A stretch of DNA of 64,000 bases from Apostichopus japonicus (GCF_037975245.1 NC_092574.1:24057713-24121712); one strand, 5' to 3'. Positions 34,847 to 47,600 are shown, numbered from the stretch's first letter. Numbers and translations are program-made. Notes: generated from the letters alone by a model not told the origin.

Positions 34847-37800
34847 TTAAATTTCATCGTAGGATGTCGGTGTCCTTCGTCTGCTCCTGGCCCTGACAGC
34901 TTCGATTAAAGTATAGAAGATTAAAAGTACAGTTGTGCCTGCACAAAGATATCCACAATCCCAGAATAAAGTTCTGGCACCATAGGTATTGTATATGTAA
35001 CCCCCGACAATGCTTCCAATCGAACGACCTGTGTAGTAAGAACAAAAAAAAAACAAAGTTTTCTACTTGAGAGGCAAAATGGCAACCACTTAGACAAGTC
35101 TACAGGCTGATGCTACGTGCCACTTGGATTGACTCCCCGTAAACTCACGGCCACTTTTCGATATAGGTCTGTGTGATTGGCCTTCTTAAAACAATCTCTA
35201 ATATGTGGCCTACGTACACCATATAAGAGCTCAAAACACAGCTCTGGGAATCAGATTTTTAAGTACATGCAGGCATAAATTTCACCTGGACCAGGGTTGG
35301 ATGGAGAGCCTCGATAAAAAATTAGGTGAGGAAATGCTTCCTGAATCACAGTAGACTGACCTCACTATTCAAGCCAAGAGATTTAAAACATATCAAAGCA
35401 TGTTAGGTGATGTAACTCGGTGAAATGCAGTGTATTGATTCAGATTGGATCACAAGTGTAGTGTAAACCAACAACATTCTTAATTCCCTTGTACAGTAGC
35501 AATCGTTTCTTTATATTAGACTAGCTCATTTAGCACCAAAACATAGAGAGGTTAGAGAATATATATCAAACCATATATATCAGGTTGAATTTCATAACAA
35601 GGCAGAATGTACTTTAGAGTATGTGTGTGAGTGGGGAGCGGGGGAGTGGGGGGGTTGTGGGGGGTGGAGCAGGAAAAAAAAGAGGGAGAACAAATACACT
35701 AGAATTTTTATAGGGGGTTCTGCAATAGATATATACGTTTATCACTGATTTACAACCTTATCCATTTTTTTTTGTGGCATCAATATCTTCATAACGAATG
35801 TAAAGCACATATATTGTCATCAATGCTTTTCCTTCTCCATATCGGTGTAAAATTGAAATGATTTGCTGAAAACTTGAGTTCCCCAACTCTTACAACAAGT
35901 CCGAGTCATTTTTGGTAATCTTTGGTAATGTACTTACCAGCCCCCATACTAACAGCGGACACGAGGTTCTGGACAGTTGCTCCCATTCCTGGTGGAGCGA
36001 CTTTGTTGGCAAAAGATGTCATGGCTGGCCACATGGCACCAAAGCAGATGCCGTGTAAGAGTTCTATAGGCAAAATCAGCCATGGGTTCCTCAAGATGGC
36101 ATAGAGGAAAAAACGTAGAGTGTAGCAAGCCAGCGCCATAGCGAAGACCGTCTCCTCTCCGGTCCACTTAATGATTCTACCTGCGGCGAACATGAAAGGG
36201 ATCTCGGACAAACATGTGAAGGTTAGAGTCAGCCCCATGACCAGGCTCGGTGCGTTAAGATCATTCAGAAATAAAAACTGAAATGTATTTATGACTCCCA
36301 GGGAGAGTCCACCAACTCCTGCCACTGTGAAAAATACGATAACTTTGAGACTCTTGAAAAGCTTCCAAATGCCTCCAGATATAGACTCTGGTTGAGTGTG
36401 TTTTGGGAACCTCATGAGCGAGACGGGAATCACCGCAGGTATCATGAGGGCTAAAAATATGATATATGCTGGCAGAAATCTATTTCCATCGGGAACGTAC
36501 TTGATGTAAGTGTCCATTGCCAGTCCTGTGATAGCGGCAAATGATCCCCACCCCGCAGCGCCCCACAATCTTTGTCTGCCATAGTCTGTGTCAGGGAAGT
36601 CCTTCAATAATAGCATCACATTAGAATCTACGGTTGGTGTCACATGGGCTAGAAATAATATCGACACAATGGCAAGGGTCATAACCACAGAAAAGGTAAT
36701 ATAAGTGCTATCCCAGCTGGAGGGTGCCTGCGTGGTCCATGATGTATCGTTACCGGGGCTGTGAACAGATGTCGGAGTAAAATACGTCGCAAATGTTGCT
36801 GATCCGCCGATTACTATGCCCGTGATGACCAATTTGCGATGGATGCCAAACCTATCTGCAACAGCTCCCCACAAAGGACATGCAATAATGGTACCTACTG
36901 GCTGCACTGTTCTGACTATACCGATCTGGAAGCTGCTTAGTCCCAGCTGTTCCATATAGACTGGGACGAATGGAAGGAAGGTGACCATACCTATAAGTGA
37001 GAGGAATTCCAAATTATGCACTCTAAGTGTAAGTGTATGTGAAAGGTTTACCTATATTCAGAAAACAACAAACAATTCAATTATGTATATACTGTAGGAT
37101 GATTTGAGACCAAATATATCAATTTTAGGTAAATGTTATATAACACCTTCAAAATTACTATGTTTTTTTTTACCTTCGAGATCAATGCAAGTTTCCCTTC
37201 TTTTTGATATATTTACAAAGATTTATTGTTGACCTCTACAGGAACTTGCACTTTTGCCATAAAAGAACAGGCTAGCTTCATCTACTAAATATGGGATATC
37301 CATATTCTAAATTATGACATGTTTACAAGGTGTTTCCTTAGCTTGACTTCTACTGACCTTGGTTGGATGTTATCTTACCTTAAAAGGGCAAACTTCATCT
37401 AATCAATGTTGGGCATTCACATATCATATATGATACCAATCCAAGTTTCCCTTCTTGAGATATCATACACACAGGCAGGTGTAACAGACACATATATAGC
37501 ATACACACACACATACATACTCATAGTAATATGTGACAGACAAAATCCAACAGATAAAAGAAAAACAAAAATGCAAAGAAAAACTTACTTCCCATAAACA
37601 GAAAATAGAAGAGTTTAGCTGGTAAGAAAGTCTTGTTGAGATTGAAAAATCCATCCCTTTTCAGTTCTTTTGCTGAAATATTAACATGAGAAAAGTCAAA
37701 GCATATATGTTTTCCAATGAATGGTCAACGTATCAAAGCTGGAAGGTTAAAATTAAGTTGTCATATGACTATTCCTGATGCACTCCATATTGTCTAATCT

Positions 37801-38548
37801 GCATATACTTGAGAACATAAATGATCTACTGCAATCAATTGTCTTTATCTACAGCTTGCTTTTGTAGTTGATGGACATTTCCTCACTTAATCTTTGCTGT
37901 TGGGCAGTGAGATATATAATCAAGTGCATTTTAGTCATTGGTCCGGAATGTGGAAAGGCTGGCATATGACTGCCTTTACTGGAATAGCATGTAGAAAGTA
38001 TGCAGGCCTCAAAATTCAGGCTATTTATACCAGTGTTTCGCTGTTTACCAGTAGAAAATATCAAGGCACTTGCATTTTTGTGCCAAAAGACATTTAGAAA
38101 ATAAACACATGATAAGACGGTTAACAATCATGAAGCAAAGCATCGCTGTGATTTCAATAGCATAACATAAATGATGTCCTGTATTACGTTATTATCAGCA
38201 AGTATTAATAGACTGCTCTGATAAGCTACAGTAATTGATTCGTGTTGTAATGCAGGAAACTTGAGAACTTGATTTTAGCTAGTATATTTTTTATGAACTG
38301 GCATTTTCTAATTTTAGGAAAATGTGAGTGATTAGATTCATTACATGCTGCACATTTTCTGCCACTGAAATATATCCCTAATACTGCCAACTGTAGCAAA
38401 TGAAATACTCAGTATTCATGTGCCAGTGTTTAGTAGATATCAAACACCATTCATTTAAAAATATCTTACCTTTATCAATTGCAAACTGAACTTTGTAACT
38501 ACTGTATACTGCACCAAGGGCAACTGAAGTTCCATACGCAGCTGTCAT
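34847..38548 (-). CDS. MFSD6: MFSD6-like major facilitator superfamily transporter, four exons
   Basis: A multi-pass membrane protein of the MFS_1-like (MFSD6/LacY-like) group; the substrate is unknown. Minus-strand exons: 38548-38470, 37672-37589, 36990-35938, 35028-34847. They join in phase (each intron phase 1) to 1398 nt, 465 aa plus stop. Seen: short N-terminus, FLPAKLFYFLF leading into helix 1, P-x-Y-x-x-x-LGLS, then PLWGAVADRFG, the loop 2-3 signature of MFS carriers, then alternating hydrophobic helices, and a basic Arg-rich cytoplasmic tail ending near SYDEI. Human MFSD6 is about 790 aa and has long loops; this protein is compact. The start is the first ATG of the exon and is less certain than the body, as further upstream exons are possible. 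The paralogue (MFSD6 or MFSD6L) is not resolved. It is head to head with PAICS. Confidence 0.82.
35633..35664 (+). other. Potential G-quadruplex
   Basis: Four G-tracts of 4, 5, 7 and 6 are separated by loops AGC, AGT and TTGT. It lies in the last intron of the MFSD6-like gene, G-rich on the strand opposite to the transcript template sense. Confidence 0.7.
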
Positions 38549-39741
38549 AGTACTTATAGGCTCCTTCTCGGATTAAACACATGACATACAACCTTAGAAA
38601 TTACCTTGCAGTCAGAAACTTCAAGGAATCCTTGGCAACAACTAAATCTGTAAAGATTGAAATAACAATCATGGAGTAATTTAAATTATTTGTTTAATAA
38701 ACATAAAGCAGTGTACGTATTGAGAATCAATTTGATTTGCAAATCTAGCTGTAAGCGACTATTTCTGATTTGATATCTCTAGTCTATTCCTGTAAAATTC
38801 CCCTACAGGTAAAATAAACAGAATGCACTTTTGTTTTAATCCTTGTGACTTGTTTTATTTTGAGTAAATCAAATTAGATGGTTGTAATATGGAATTTATA
38901 ATCTTTGACTGATCTTTTGCTTAGTAATGTAATTTTGTTTTGGTCTGTGTTTTGACTATTATTAATATTAGGCCTAATTAGCATGTTTTGTCTTTTGATT
39001 TTCTTTATTCATGCTTTGGGGTGTATTCATTTCTAGTCTTATTATGTAAAAGCACTATTGGGTGCAATAAATATGAATGAATTTGCAAATGATTAGCCTA
39101 TATTGAATTTCTATGCATTGACTAGCCTTACAGTAACACTTGCCTTGGATTTGGCCTGGGGGTAGGTATAGTTAGGCCTAATTTAGGTCAGGAAAGGGCT
39201 TATCGAATTTAGGGAAATAGGCTAGGCCCTAGCCAGGGACTAGCATTAACACTAGTAGTATAGTAACAGTAACAGTAAGTTGCTCCAATCCCCTTCAACA
39301 ATGCTGGCTCCCATGTGAATAGTACAGTCAGCATAGTCTAGGATATGCCTAGTTGGTTCATTTACATGTTGGTAATTAATTTAAATACCCCATTCAGAAA
39401 CTGTATTCATTACGAAATCAAAATTATGCAAAGAATTTCTCAGACAAGAAGGTTAGTTTATCGGAAGACCGTATTGAACTTTTGACCGACAAGTTTACGA
39501 ACATGCGCACGATTTCCCGCCATACCAAATTTGTTTACAAATGATAACCACAGAACACAGTGCAGTACAGTGTTATTTTTCAGTTATAACCTAAGACCTT
39601 TGCCATGTGGTTCAAAAGACCTGTGTGAAAAGACCTGGGTAGATCTAGCCATACAAGCGTTCCAGTGTTGTTGGAAACGTAAGATTAGAAACCCAACGTA
39701 CATCTACACTTGCAAGAGAAAGGTTGGCTCTAGATTTCATC
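38549..39741. promoter_or_regulatory. Divergent intergenic region between MFSD6-like gene and PAICS
   Basis: About 1.2 kb separates the two start codons. It is AT-rich in the middle and has repeated TAGGCCTAA and GGCTAGGCC words near 39170-39240. The PAICS-proximal end has higher GC, with CGCAC and CCCGCC words, and is the likely core promoter. Any 5' non-coding exons of both genes would lie here. Confidence 0.55.
39513..39521 (+). promoter_or_regulatory. E2F-type site overlapping a YY1-type word, PAICS promoter
   Basis: TTTCCCGCC matches the E2F consensus; with the next two bases (AT) the reverse strand reads ATGGCGGGAAA, which includes a YY1 core. It lies 221 bases upstream of the predicted PAICS start codon. 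A growth-linked gene such as PAICS is a sensible E2F target, but function is inferred. Confidence 0.5.
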
Positions 39742-42700
39742 ATGACAAGTCCGAAGAAGATGAAAATGGATGGTAACTCAAATTAAGAAGGAGTTATGTT
39801 AAGGCTAACATTGAACAATAGCATAATCATTAACTTGCGTTACTCATACTACTTAGGCTATGCTACCGTACTTAGTAATATAGAAGGCTGCAATGCAGGT
39901 TATGATTTTTACTGATACTCTTTGTAGCCTAAGCCTAATCAAAATCTCAGTGAAACAAGGAGACATTGGCTTAGGACTGTGTCTTACTTTTTAAGGCTTG
40001 GCCTATGCCCAGATAGTACTAGCACTACCTAACTTGGGCTATCCTCCCCACCGAAATGGATTGTTGAAGTCTGCTCCTTTGTTACTGTAGGCTACACAGT
40101 GTTAGACATGATATGGTCTATACTGAGGTATATTTAGACTATAAATTAATTCCCTACTTATGCCTAGGCTTGGTCAACATGCAAGGGTGCCCTAATATTA
40201 GTAATAGGCTAAGTACTTAAAGTTTTGATCAGGTAAATAAGCACAAATGAATCAGTTAAATCAACGATTGGGTAAGGAAGTAAGAGCGCCATGATTGTAA
40301 AGCTAATGATCAGGTAAGAAGTTATGTGCAACACTTTAATTGACCGACAATCGTGTAAATAAGCACCCTTATTTTACAGACAACTGGGTAAATAAACAGT
40401 GCATTGCTTATGTAAACGATGATTAGGTAAATATAAGCACCAACTGGTGCATCACTTATTAAACCAATCATGCTGGGTAAAGAAGTAATGCTGAACAAAG
40501 ATTATTTTTTAGAATGTTAAAAATGATATATTGTATTTGATGCTAGAGTGCCATTGTTGAACAGATCTGAAAGGGTAAATTGAAAAAAATTAAAAAGGGT
40601 AAACAAAACTGCTAAGCAGCAATTGGGTGAATAGATCCCACCAAAAAGATATAACCTGTAACAGCGAAATTTCAATAAAAATGTGTCGATAGGAAAGAAA
40701 GTACATTCGGGGCTAGAATTTCATTGGCTTTGCTTTTATTGGTTATCCTACTGATGGTTCATCCTAGCTCTAGGATATCATACTTGCCATTGAGTATCAG
40801 CAACTATTTGGCAATATTTGTGTTAGCTTAGCAATATCTATCCCACCTCTCAAGCCAAGCCCAACACAAGCTAGGTCCTGTTACTACTTTTGAGAGAAAT
40901 TACTATGAAATATGTTAAGTTTTCTGTTATCCTTGAGAAACATTTTGAAAGGGGTCGTTGAAAGTTAATGTGATGTTACTCACCTCAGTTGGAAGATTAC
41001 ATTGAACACCCTTGAAGTAGCTTAGGCCACCGTTTACTTATCACTAGCCTATATACAGATGCATTTGTCCTTTCACATAGTCTATTGGAGTTAAGACATG
41101 ACTGGCCCAACCTCTAATATAACTGTTAAGGATGCGATGCAGGTCCATTGCCTGTTGGTTTAATACTGTCAGCTCTTACACTGAAATATAAGTTATGAAA
41201 GTAATTTTTATTTAATTAATTAATTATATAATATATTAAAGAACATTTGGAAGAATGTTAATCTATTAATATGAGTACTTATTCTTTATTTCAGTTATCT
41301 AATTCAAAAGGAAGGAATGTTAGGAAGTGGTCATATTTGGGTCTCATCTCATTTCTTTAGGATATTACACAATACACCTGTATGTTTCTACATGTATTGT
41401 TCCTGTACCTGTTTCATGCAATTCAACATGAACATCAAATTATGCATGATAAACTTGTTGTTAATCACAAACTCTCTGTTTCTTTGTATTTGTTTATATT
41501 TATTAGATGTTCCTGGAGAACAGATTCAGGAGGGGAAGACCAAGATCATCTACGAACATTCGGAGAATACTGTCTACGTTCTCTCGAAAGATCGAATTTC
41601 AGCGAATAATGCTCAGCGGGTGAACGATCTAGAAGGCAAGGCTGCCATTTCAACAGCCACAACCTGCAAAGTGTTTGAGTTTCTGGAGCAAACTGGTAAA
41701 GAATAGATGTTTTCTTGTTTCAAGTCCCCTTACACAGAGCCTCTGAATGGAGAAAGATGTTTGATGGATCCCTGATACTTTCGGATGAGTTTTGAGGCAA
41801 CTTGTAATCCTGGAAACAAAAAAGAACTTGTCTCTCACATGTCATAAGTTAGGGAAATTACACCCTTTTGCTCAATTGTATCATCCCCTTGATGTACTGT
41901 GCACCTAATGGACCTTTGATGTAAAGTAGCTCTAGTGATTCACAGTGGGCCTATTACTTCCATCATACACCCCCCCCCTATCACCCACCCCTTTGTTTGA
42001 TGTTCACTAGGCCTAAATAGGCCATCATTGCAATACTTTATATCGTAGCCCAAAATCAGTCCATTCTTAAAAACATTTCATCTATTTCTTTCCTAGTAAA
42101 AAATATTAGCTAAAGAAGCATGCTAGGCATATATTTGGCTAGGAAATGTTTTTAGACTATCAGCAGTTAGTTTTGACTATATATTATTGGAAATGACAAG
42201 AAGTCTGTCTCAAGATGATCTGCTTTGGTTTTTTGTTACGCCGCCGTTGGCCGAGAAGAACTTTCCTCGAAGAATTGGGGCACAACTTCTTGCCAGCACC
42301 AACCTTACAACAACTTTGTTCCACTTTGCTTTTGCTTTTGTAGGACTGAAGACTGCCTTTGTTCGAAGGGTTAACGACTTGGCCTTTATTGCTGAGAAAT
42401 GCACCATGGTACCTATCGAGTGGGTCACTCGTAGGATTGCAACAGGGTCTTTCCTGAAGAGACACGAAGGGGTGCAAGAAGGGCATCGGTTCTCACCGCC
42501 AAAATTAGAGTTATTCTTCAAGGTGACTGAAGCTTTAAATTGTCATTTTATAGGAATATATCCAGTGGGAAAAGTTTGCAATTTCCTATTTATAAAGAAA
42601 AGAAAAACAGTGTTAAAAAATCCATAAAAATTCATTCACGTCAATCTAGCATTCTACACATTTATATATTCACTTCTCTGGTAACATTGTCTAAGTAACT

Positions 42701-45700
42701 CCTCATCAACTCTAAAGCCCAACAGAGCATTTGATGTGAGAATTTGTGGCAGATGTATATAGAAGTTTCAGCTAGTGAAGAGACAGTTGCATTCAAGCAT
42801 TTTTCGTTCTTTAATTGCTTTAGATGTTTGCACTATGTTGGCATGTAATTATGCAATGGAAACTAGAAATACAGAATTTTATGATAATAGTCGTAAGTTG
42901 CTAATAACTTTATTTGATAATGCACAACTCCACAGTAAAATGGATTAATAATGCCAGTACAAGGAAATGGTGTGATGCAAAAGGGTGGGGGGGGGGGACA
43001 AGTATCAAACAAAAAAATAAACAGAAGAAAAAGAATAGAATGGTAACAGTGAAATATCAAGGAAACAACACAGTCAAATACTGAAAGCAAATTTAAATAG
43101 ATTTAAACAAAGTTTTAATAGTAGATGTACAAAAGAATAGAAAAGAAAAAAACTGCAACCAATTTGAGACACTGTACTTATTCCACTGTAGTAGACTATA
43201 CAGATATTACAATGATACAAAAAAACTATGTATTTTCGTAAGAGATGTTACGTCATCCCAACGTCAACGATTTCCATCCTTCTTTCATTGATACAAAAAG
43301 GATGACGCAGCTGGTGATCCCCAGTGGTCCGAGGAACAGCTCATCGCCAAGAAGCTCGAGTGTAACGGGGTGGTGATTGGTGTTCACGAGGTAGCCGTCA
43401 TGAGCAGGGCTACGGTATTAATCTTTGAGGTTCTCGAGAAGGCATGGGCATCGTTGGATTGTAGCCTGGTGGACATGAAGATTGAGTTTGGAGTTAACAC
43501 TAAAGGTAATTTAATTATCAACACAGCCTGTTACTTCTGCCATTTAATGGACAAAAAGATTCCATTTGAAGTTGGTTTATCATAGACTCCCCCCATAGAT
43601 TGCCTCTGGAGTCCTGGCAATTGTAAATGCTAATTTACTGTTCCATCAATTCATCGAAAGGAATGAGAACTGGAATGCAATTTTCAAGTTTCTTCAAACT
43701 AACGAAGGCTGACTACTTCATTATCGTCAAATGTATTTTTTGCATCGTATTTTCTTTGGGATAAAATAAGTACTAGAGGATGCAATGATGTAGAACTATA
43801 TTTACATTGTTGCTGTAGAATTTCCAACGAAACCAAAAGGAAAAATGAAACAAACATTTCGTAACGAAAGTCACAATTGTAGAAATATGGTAATTGAGGT
43901 TTGGTTTGAAATGTCAGGAATAGTTGTTCATTAAATTTAATGATGATGAATCTTTTACTTCAGGTGAAATCGTGTTAGCTGATGTCATCGACAGTGACTC
44001 TTGGCGTCTTTGGCCAGCAGGTGATAAGAGGCTGATGAAGGACAAGCAGGTGTATCGAAATTTAAAAGTCGTTACCGACGAGGCCCTTCAGCAGGTCAAA
44101 CGGAACTTTCAGTGGGTCGCTGACAAGTTGGATGTAAGTAGTTTGAGCTAGGCTGATTCACCAGGTTCACCCATGCCTCCAACATCAGTGTGTTGTATAA
44201 TATAACGATGTTATAAACTTCATTACATCAGTGTGTTTGTAATATAATGATGCCACAATTTCATTGCATCAGTATGTTTGTAGTATCGCAATATTAGCAA
44301 CTTAATAGCACCAGCATATTTGTTATATAATATTGGCACATAGTACATGTTTCTTTATAACTTACCAATAATACAAAGTTTCATCTGTATATTACAAACA
44401 TATATATTTTAATTATGTTCAGTTGTTTGGGTTTGTCGTTCAGTTTGTTTGCCTACTTAGTCCGAGCCTACCACTTATTAATTTAGTGCTGAGAGAGTTT
44501 AGAGTACAACTCAGTGTTTCATACTGAGTAATGTATCGCATTTTACTGATTCAGTTATCAACTAATCTTGTCACAGATTTTGTCTGACTCGCCTTGTCAG
44601 TCTGATAACTGGGTCACAGCCTCTAATTTTATACCAGGGGACTTTAAAACTGGTCAGATTTGATGCCTTACACCTTAGAATACCGGACTATAAACAAATG
44701 GAGCTTTACGCTGTAGACTATGAAGTAGAGCTTTACACTGTAGCCTATGTACAGTGAAGTTTTACACTGTAGCCTATGTACAGTGAAGCTTTACACTGTA
44801 GCCTATGTACAGTGAAGATTTACACTGTAGCCTATGTACAGTGAAGCTTTACACAAAGTTTACACTGTAGCCTATCAACAGAGGAGCTTGACACTGGAAG
44901 GCATATAAACGTAGATTTCATCCAGCCACTCACCACATCCCCATTTACCCTAAACCCACTGTTGGATTATATTAATATCCAAAATATGGGTAACTCCAGC
45001 TGAAATTCCAGCTTGAATCCGGTGTCCGACTGGATCTGAATGCTAAATAGGGTGCATTCTCCCCCCCCCCCCCCCACCAAATTTTACAGTCACTACTGAT
45101 TTTGGTAAAATTGTTTCAAAGGTTTCTACAAATGTTATGTCTTGATGTCTCTCCAGCTAATTATTCCCAAGCCAACCGGTATGGCGGTAGTGTTCATGGG
45201 ATCGGAGAGCGATTTGAAGCATTGTCAGCAGATTAAAGAGGCCTGCACTAATCTGGGATTCCCTTGTGACCTGAGGATTTCATCAGCTCACAAAGGAACA
45301 GAAGAAACAATGGAAATCCTTGCACATTATGAAGGTAAAATAACAGCAATCAAATAGTTGGACTTTATTTGTAATGAAACCTCTCCCACCAGGCTAATTT
45401 TCATGATAAATCAAAAATTATATGCTTAGTTTGTTGAATTACTCTAGCAGCAGGTGTGAAAAACCTCTTTTTCAGTTGATCTAGTTCATCGTAATTTATA
45501 ATTTCATATACACTATCGATTTGCAAAGGTAGGAATAAAAATCAATTTTAAAAGTCAACTTTAAAAGAATTTTAAGAAATTTTAATAGAAATTAAAAATA
45601 TTAGAAATAAAAAAAATATAAAAAAAATTAAAGAATTTTAAAAGTCATAAATAGGTAACAAAACTGTTTATTAGAGTGATATGTAAAATAGTGCCCTGAA

Positions 45701-46662
45701 GGGGGGGGGGGGGGGGTGTGGAGGGGAATGTTATTTCCTTCCAAAAAAGAAAGGTAGATGGTGCTGTAATGCCATCATTGATAATATCAGTGTTTTTGTT
45801 ATGCAGGTATGATTATCATGTGGATGAATTAAGCACATTAAAAAAAAAGCATTCAGTATGATATAACACTTAAAACTGATTACAAGTTTGACAAAATTTC
45901 TTTAGGGATGTTAAGAGATCATGTCTTAACCCTGTGATTTCTACATTTCTCCAGGTCTGGGCATTCCTCTGGTGTTTATTGCAGTCGCTGGTAGAAGCAA
46001 CGGTCTTGGGCCTGTACTCTCTGGCAACACCACGTTCCCCGTCATCAACTGTCCACCCCTCAAGGCTGATTGGGGCTCACAGGATATTTGGTCATCCCTG
46101 CGTTTACCCTCAGGTATGCAATATTAGGGCAACCTGATTTGAGTAAGATATTTACTTTTTCCAATTTTGTTGTCTCGGCCATCTAAATAATAATGGTGAT
46201 TTATAATGCGCACATATCCACCCGGAAGGGTGCTTGAGGTGTTACAGAATTAGCATTTGTAAGAAATAAATATGTCTTATAAAGACCTGTAGTTAAAAAT
46301 TGGCATTGGAATACAGACCTTGTTTGTGGCTGCAAACAGCTGTACGTCTCCGACCCAACAGGTTCTGCTAGTTTAAAGAAAAGTATCTAAATAGTCTAAA
46401 TATGTAATTGTGTAGTGTTTGATTGTCTCCCTCTTTTGATCGAAATGTGCCTATCAATCGTTTTCACACTAACATACAATACTGACATCTCCATTCCACA
46501 GGTCTTGGCTGTTCGTTGGTGATGTCTCCAGAAGCCGCTGCCCTGAATGCCGCGCAAATTCTGGGACTCTACGATCACCTTATATGGAGTCGATTGAGAG
46601 TCAAGCAGTACAACACCTGGCTGGGTCTCAAACAGGCTGACCGTAGGCTCCAAACTTCTTGA
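39742..46662 (+). CDS. PAICS: PAICS: bifunctional AIR carboxylase / SAICAR synthetase, eight exons
   Basis: Two successive cytosolic steps of de novo purine synthesis: AIR to CAIR, then CAIR plus aspartate and ATP to SAICAR. Exons: 39742-39772, 41507-41695, 42344-42522, 43301-43505, 43964-44133, 45157-45334, 45955-46113, 46502-46662. All junction phases agree; total 1272 nt, 423 aa plus stop (human 425). Seen: SAICAR synthetase half (about 1-258) with EGKTK at 19-23, [13 protein letters not shown] near 98-110, DMKIEFG at 191-197 and [12 protein letters not shown] at 208-219; AIR carboxylase half (about 267-423) with MGSESD at 272-277, SAHKG at 301-305 and [10 protein letters not shown] at 329-338. 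This class uses CO2 directly and needs no PurK. The first exon (10 codons) is the least certain part; it was picked for its ATG, donor and phase. Introns hold minisatellites. Confidence 0.96.
40225..40500 (+). repeat. Degenerate tandem repeat in PAICS intron 1
   Basis: Loosely repeated words of the type ATTGGGTAAATAAGCACC occur about every 50 bases (near 40231, 40266, 40310, 40352, 40384, 40423, 40475). Copies are strongly diverged. Confidence 0.5.
44183..44342 (+). repeat. Minisatellite, 42-bp unit, four copies (PAICS intron 5)
   Basis: Units start with CATCAGTGTGTTTG or a variant at 44183, 44226, 44267 and 44309, giving spacings of 43, 41 and 42 bases. Confidence 0.8.
44701..44890 (+). repeat. 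Minisatellite, 29-bp unit, about six copies (PAICS intron 5)
   Basis: The repeated unit is TTTACACTGTAGCCTATG plus TACAGTGAAGC. Central copies are nearly identical, while both ends are degraded. Confidence 0.9.
45701..45716 (+). repeat. Poly-G run, 16 bases (PAICS intron 6)
   Basis: A pure G run next to an A-rich, low-complexity stretch (about 45540-45660). A 15-base poly-C run lies at 45061-45075 in the preceding intron. Confidence 0.9.
46186..46262. repeat. SINE- or MITE-like dispersed fragment (PAICS intron 7)
   Basis: ATAATAATGGTGATTTATAA is followed by TGCGCACATATCCACCC and GGGTGCTTGAGG. It is related to the fragment at 15549-15628. Class is uncertain. Confidence 0.5.
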
Positions 46663-47600
46663 ATTTATTAATGATCGCGAAGGTAATCAGGGTATTGAAA
46701 TTACACTTTCTTTCAGGTGGATGAACGTGGATTAAATGTCTTTTTTTATCTTTTTTTCTTTCTTTTTGTTAATTAAAGAAGTACACGATTAACGGTCGAG
46801 AGGAACAAAAGTGATATGTCGTCAAGTTATCTTTAATGAATTGGCCTGATATAGGTCATCCTTGGGGTGTTGCGTGAAGTATGTAGACTGTGCAAACAAA
46901 CTAGGTAGTTCAGTCACTTTGATTAATGAGCCTGTTTAAAGGGCAATTTCTAACAAAGAAACAAAAAACTAAAAATGACATCGGAATGTAACCTGCTGTA
47001 TAATAGTTGTTTGTAATGGTCTGTGAAATGCCAGAGTAAGTTTTGTGCCTTCAATGGAGATTTTCATATCTGGTTTCTTATTTAGAAGATGCGTTTTTTT
47101 GTTTTGGTAACAAGGTATTGTAAGTACATTTTTTTGGTGACCAGTTTTGTTGCTTTTAGCATATTTTGGGAATTAGTATGAGTTCTGTTTAAAATTTCTA
47201 TTGGCTGAAAACTAATTTTGATATTTTTCTTTGAGAAACTTTCTTTCTTTAAGCAGTTGAAGTTAGTGAACACAGTAGAACATGTCTCCAGGTTCACAGT
47301 TAGTGTTTTGTAGATGTTAAAGTAGTTTCAAATTATTCCATCTTCCTCTTCTTCACCCTATTTATTGGGAGCAAACAATATATTTTACAGTCCAAAAATG
47401 TATACCTAGTAGCCTGAAATTGTTTTTTGTATTTCCTGATATTTTATCTATTCTCTGTCATCTTTACAATGAGTCTGAACCTATCTTTTATTGCTTCACT
47501 CACATTTATACCCCAGTGGTATCAACTATCTATTCTGCTTATTCACATTCCTTACCAGTTGTATTTCTTACATCTTTGTTGTTTGTTCTGTTACTTCACA

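Noticed and set aside
39531-39776. 81-codon open frame as the PAICS first exon
   Set aside because: At donor 39772 this frame is in phase 2, but the next PAICS exon needs phase 1. The overlapping ATG at 39742 in another frame fits.
41317-41506. Open frame upstream of PAICS exon 2 as the true N-terminus
   Set aside because: It crosses a good acceptor (TATTTATTAG at 41497-41506), reads as hydrophobic AT-rich intron sequence, and has no similarity to PAICS N-termini.
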